From the NCBI GenBank assembly GCA_007134675.1, contig SLKJ01000073.1, forward strand, positions 1 to 44,848: a DNA stretch of 44,848 bases, in the 5' to 3' direction. The position numbers and the translations under genes were made by a program. Below, in pieces: positions 41,661 through 44,848 of the stretch (positions are counted from its first letter, which is position 1; every line of letters starts with the position of its first letter). Source of the DNA: Bacteroidales bacterium. Its GTDB lineage: Bacteria > Bacteroidota > Bacteroidia > Bacteroidales > PUMT01. The notes under the pieces were generated by a model. That model was given only the letters and a program-made list of their open reading frames with translations, had not been told where the DNA came from and ran no database searches.

Positions 41661-43073
41661 ATGAAACCAAAACTCATAATATTCATCTTCTTAATCAGCA
41701 GTGCTGTTAATAATGGCAGCGTTCTGAAAGCAGAAATTATACTGCCGGCCATATTTAATGATAATATGGTTTTACAGCAGAAAACAGATGCTCCTGTATG
41801 GGGCAGGGCCACTCCCGGCAATATTGTTGAAATTACGACTTCATGGGATAACAATACTTACAGGATACGTGCAAACGAAAAGGGAAACTGGAAAACAGCA
41901 GTTAAAACACCATCTGCCGGAGGTCCTTACGAAATAATTATTTCTGACGGTAAAGAACTGAAACTGTCCAATGTCCTCATTGGTGAAGTCTGGATCTGCT
42001 CGGGCCAGTCAAACATGGCAATGCCCATGAAAGGTTACCGGAATGAACCAGTTATCGGATCCAATGAAGCAATTGCATCTTCCAGTAACAAATATATAAG
42101 GCTTTTCACGGTAAGCCCCGATAAAAGCCTTGAGCCACTTGATGATCTGACAGGAGAATGGCTTGAATGTCTTCCTGAAAATGTTGCCGAATTCAGCGCC
42201 ACTGCCTATTTCTTTGGAAGTATGATCCAGGAGGTTCTTGGAGTTCCTGTGGGACTGATATGTTCAAGTTGGGGAGGTACGCGCATAGAACCATGGATCA
42301 GCAAAGAGGGTTTAAAGAGATTTGATTGGATAACGCTTCCTGATAAAAATCAAACTGGTGATTTTTCTCACCAACTGCCAACCGTGCTCTTCAATGCAAT
42401 GATTAAGCCTCTTACAGGATTCTCAGTAAGGGGTGCCCTTTGGTACCAGGGTGAGTCCAACAGACATGATCCGTTTCGGTATACAGAACTTATGCCGGGT
42501 TTGATTGAAAACTGGCGTTCTGAATCGGGAATTGATAAAATGCCGTTTTACTATGTGCAAATTGCACCTTTCGATTATGGCACCAAAGGGTTGAATTCAG
42601 CTTTTCTTCGTGAAGCTCAGCTTAAAGCATCAACGGCACTACCCAATACCGGCATGGCCAGTCTGATGGATGCAGGTGAAAAGGATTGCATCCATCCTGC
42701 CAATAAAAGAGTGGCCGGCGAACGACTTGCATATCTTGCCCTTGCCAGAACTTACGGAAAAAATGGATTTGCATGTTCAGGTCCTGTGCTAAATAATATG
42801 ATCATTGAAGGGAATATGATAAAACTTACTTTTGACCATGCTGAAAATGGCCTCACAACTTTTGGTAAGGATCTGGTAAATTTCAAAATTGCAGGAAATA
42901 ACAAACGGTTCTATCAGGCGATTGCGTTTATTACCCGGGAGGGGATAACCCTGTTTGCTCCGCAAGTGGCAAAACCTGTTGCTGTAAGATATGCTTTTGA
43001 CGATTATGTTATGGGTGAACTTTACAATGTCGAGGGACTGCCGGCTTCTTCATTCCGGACTGACGACTGGTAA
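41661..43073 (+). CDS. sialate O-acetylesterase-like SGNH/SASA-family enzyme
   Basis: About 470 residues with a signal peptide (LIIFIFLISSAVNNGSVLKA). Catalytic Ser117 is in CSGQSNMAMP, and the later GALWYQGESNRHD and DCIHPANK segments match the SASA (sialate O-acetylesterase) family; the His of DCIHP is the base. The N-terminal beta-sandwich (about 25-100) has NDNMVLQQKTDAPVWG, typical of the family. It would remove O-acetyl groups from sialic acids or from acetylated plant xylan. The open frame starts at 41553 but the promoter and signal peptide place the start at 41661. It converges on the peptidase gene. Confidence 0.88.
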   Translation: MKPKLIIFIFLISSAVNNGSVLKAEIILPAIFNDNMVLQQKTDAPVWGRATPGNIVEITTSWDNNTYRIRANEKGNWKTAVKTPSAGGPYEIIISDGKELKLSNVLIGEVWICSGQSNMAMPMKGYRNEPVIGSNEAIASSSNKYIRLFTVSPDKSLEPLDDLTGEWLECLPENVAEFSATAYFFGSMIQEVLGVPVGLICSSWGGTRIEPWISKEGLKRFDWITLPDKNQTGDFSHQLPTVLFNAMIKPLTGFSVRGALWYQGESNRHDPFRYTELMPGLIENWRSESGIDKMPFYYVQIAPFDYGTKGLNSAFLREAQLKASTALPNTGMASLMDAGEKDCIHPANKRVAGERLAYLALARTYGKNGFACSGPVLNNMIIEGNMIKLTFDHAENGLTTFGKDLVNFKIAGNNKRFYQAIAFITREGITLFAPQVAKPVAVRYAFDDYVMGELYNVEGLPASSFRTDDW

Positions 43074-43112
43074 AACTTCTGCATAATATCCAGGCAGTCG
43101 GTTAAGATCAAT

Positions 43113-43187
43113 GCCAGTCCCTTGTCATGCAATCTGATTATACGGAGAATAAGCAAACAGCTTAATCAGGAACCCGCCCGGACTGGC
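43113..43187. terminator. nested inverted repeats between convergent genes
   Basis: GCCAGTCC (43113-43120) pairs with GGACTGGC (43180-43187), and inside it CTGATTA (43134-43140) pairs with TAATCAG (43163-43169). The structure fills the gap between the convergent acetylesterase and peptidase genes. It could be a bidirectional terminator, although the loops are long. Confidence 0.4.
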
Positions 43188-43195
43188 TAACTGAT

Positions 43196-44848
43196 TTACT
43201 CCATAAGAAGCGAATTAAACAGCAGCTTGTAGGTTGCGGGGGTTGAGCCGCGGAACTGGGGACAGAAGGAGAAAAGCACCAGCTGGCCCTTCCCCTTTTT
43301 GTCCCAGACCATGGCGACCTGTTCCCGAAGAAGTTTTTCATTTTCAACAAAACCGCTCATCAGGATATCATCTTCCGGAAATGCGGCTATCACCCTCCTG
43401 TCCATGTCAAAATAGGGAAAGCTCGTCGCAAATACCGGATTGCCCCTGTGAAATACTCCGGTCTGCTCAGGCATACCCAATGTGAGAGGATGATCCGGCC
43501 GGAGCCTGACCCGGAGCAACGAACCTGTAACATCGAGTCCCTCATTCCTGAGCCTGCTTCCTATATTACTTACCGGAAGGCTGAATTCCTGTTTCTCTCC
43601 ATTATCCTCTTCTATTGCCAGGTTGCCCATGAAGATCTCGGTCGATCGCCCCCATGACACAACCTTACCGCCACGATCAATAAAAGACAAGAGGTTGTTC
43701 AGGCCTTCCCTTTCCATTCCTTTCGCATATTCAGGAGGGTACCTTGTTATGATATAGTTTCCGGGACTGCCTCCCTTGCCTTCCATAAGCAATGCCTGGC
43801 TCTGATCAGGCAGGATCACCAGGTCGTAATTGCGCGAAAGGTTTACCTCCTGAAGGTCTGCCGGCCTCAAAACCGTGTATGGAATCTTGTAGGTATCGAA
43901 CAGATAGCGGGTCCACCCGGCATCCATGTCATGGAACCAGCTTTCAACAAGGGCTATGCGCGGTACCTGCAACGCTTTGGTTTTACCCTCAAAACTACCG
44001 GTCAGATAATGTGGCTGGACAATAAGGTTTTCCAGCAATTTGTCAAGGTTCCGGTGAGATGCAATATAAAAGCTGCCCGCGGGAAATTTACGGCCATCAA
44101 CAGTATAGCCCTCAACAAAATTACCCTCATCAGAATTACCTTCAACAGAATTACCCTCAAAATAATAATCCTCAACCAGCCTCTCCACCTTCATGCCCAT
44201 ATCTGCTGCTGCAAAGGCAGCTTTAAAGCTTTCATTATTGGTGGCGGTAAACAAAACCCCGGTATATGTTCCCGGTTTAACGGCATCAAAGGTGAAAGGT
44301 ATCTCTATCAGCTGCATATCTGATGCAGCGATCTCATAACTGGTATTGATCTCAACAGCCTCGACTCCTTTATGCAGGGGAAGCGACCAGCTGGTAATGT
44401 CATAGGGTCTGATCATATCTCCGCCGGTGGTGTAGTGACGTACCGGAAATTTCTGAGCTTCCATGATCTCCTTGATAAATGCTCGGTATGGCTGGGCAAG
44501 GGGAACAACTATATCTCCCGCCCTGTGCAGCCGGTTATCAATAACCTGATCTGCAAGGAAACGGTAGGAATTAACCCCATGCTTGTCCAACAGGTTGACA
44601 AGGTCGGCAAGCTCGCTTTTATCATGCTGATCCAGCGGCATTATGTAGTAAAAGGGAGCCTCGCTCCTGCCCCTTTCCACTTCCTTCCTTGTTATTTCAT
44701 TGCGGTGCCTGAGTATCTCCTCCCGGTGTATTGCAGCGGTATGCATGTAGGACAGGGTGTTTACCCTTTCATATTCGACTATGTCGCTCAGGTGCCACCA
44801 TCCTCCCGGCCAGGGGTCAGGCATGTTGATGCTGATATCATATTCGGC
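43196..44848 (-). CDS. M14-type metallopeptidase, C-terminal part (partial)
   Basis: The frame is open to the right edge, so the N-terminal catalytic portion is outside the window. The visible 550 residues begin with AEYDISINMPDPWPGGWW, a sequence I associate with the C-terminal part of M14 carboxypeptidase-like proteins in Bacteroidota, then a domain of unknown role (about 60-280), then a glutamine-amidotransferase-like domain (about 280-550) with RIALVESWFHDMDAGW, YDLVILPDQSQ and GGKVVSWG. Residues about 228-246 are encoded by the 15-bp repeat array. The zinc-binding residues cannot be checked. It is convergent with the acetylesterase. Confidence 0.75.
   Translation of the reverse strand, partial: AEYDISINMPDPWPGGWWHLSDIVEYERVNTLSYMHTAAIHREEILRHRNEITRKEVERGRSEAPFYYIMPLDQHDKSELADLVNLLDKHGVNSYRFLADQVIDNRLHRAGDIVVPLAQPYRAFIKEIMEAQKFPVRHYTTGGDMIRPYDITSWSLPLHKGVEAVEINTSYEIAASDMQLIEIPFTFDAVKPGTYTGVLFTATNNESFKAAFAAADMGMKVERLVEDYYFEGNSVEGNSDEGNFVEGYTVDGRKFPAGSFYIASHRNLDKLLENLIVQPHYLTGSFEGKTKALQVPRIALVESWFHDMDAGWTRYLFDTYKIPYTVLRPADLQEVNLSRNYDLVILPDQSQALLMEGKGGSPGNYIITRYPPEYAKGMEREGLNNLLSFIDRGGKVVSWGRSTEIFMGNLAIEEDNGEKQEFSLPVSNIGSRLRNEGLDVTGSLLRVRLRPDHPLTLGMPEQTGVFHRGNPVFATSFPYFDMDRRVIAAFPEDDILMSGFVENEKLLREQVAMVWDKKGKGQLVLFSFCPQFRGSTPATYKLLFNSLLME
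44111..44170. repeat. in-frame 15-bp tandem repeat in the peptidase gene
   Basis: Four 15-bp units start at 44111, 44126, 44141 and 44156, each like CTCAACAGAATTACC, with the last one diverged, and a partial fifth begins at 44171. They encode repeats of the pentapeptide EGNxV/D on the minus strand. Because 15 is a multiple of three, gain or loss of a unit would keep the frame. Confidence 0.85.

Overview
The window comes from a Bacteroidota chromosome, most likely an anaerobic polysaccharide-degrading member of the Bacteroidales/Marinilabiliales type. The reasons are the gene content (GH130-type propellers, an exported sulfatase, Tat-exported Gfo/Idh/MocA and TIM-barrel proteins, a sialate-O-acetylesterase, a DUF4197 lipoprotein, an exported two-domain calcineurin-like phosphoesterase), the weak Shine-Dalgarno sequences, and several upstream regions with the Bacteroidota promoter pattern (TTG, about 20 nt, TAnnTTTG). 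I see no rRNA, tRNA, insertion sequence, prophage or CRISPR array. Nearly all of the window is coding.

Layout. Positions 1-6575: a partial DUF255 thioredoxin-like protein, a degenerate short-repeat leader, a UbiA/MenA-type prenyltransferase, a DUF4197 lipoprotein, a Nudix hydrolase, a GH130 phosphorylase, an MhqD-like hydrolase with an MhqO-like ring-cleaving dioxygenase, and a cupin. 6682-9713: GntP permease, bile-acid-symporter-like transporter and macrodomain deacylase. 9916-16217 (plus strand): a zinc alcohol dehydrogenase and Gfo/Idh pair, then Lon and an M28 peptidase. 16252-19673: exported Gfo/Idh protein and exported propeller protein. 19778-22153: NlpC/P60, an AcuI-like reductase and a TrmJ-like methyltransferase. 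22180-30430 (minus strand): a sugar-phosphate cluster with two cupin phosphoglucose isomerases, a mannose-6-phosphate isomerase carrying an extra N-terminal domain, a ROK kinase, a UroD-family protein, an exported phosphoesterase and an exported TIM barrel.

The most interesting part is 30650-38450 (minus strand). It is a compact seven-gene run: a GntR/LacI-type regulator, an MtaC-like corrinoid protein, an MtaB-type methanol:corrinoid methyltransferase with the expected zinc ligands, an MtaA/UroD-like methyltransferase fused to a thioredoxin-like domain and lacking the usual zinc His, a CobW/COG0523 GTPase, a stand-alone MetH-activation-like protein, and a ferredoxin-ASKHA corrinoid reductive activator. 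Together these look like a complete corrinoid methyl-transfer system of the kind known from methanogens and acetogens, here in a Bacteroidota sugar-degradation setting. Its methyl acceptor is unknown. About 80 nt upstream of the regulator lies a tandem array of 26-bp repeats, each containing a small palindrome.

38763-44848: an exported sulfatase, an unusually AT-rich kdsB, a sialate-O-acetylesterase-like protein, and the 3' part of an M14-type peptidase that contains an in-frame 15-bp repeat.
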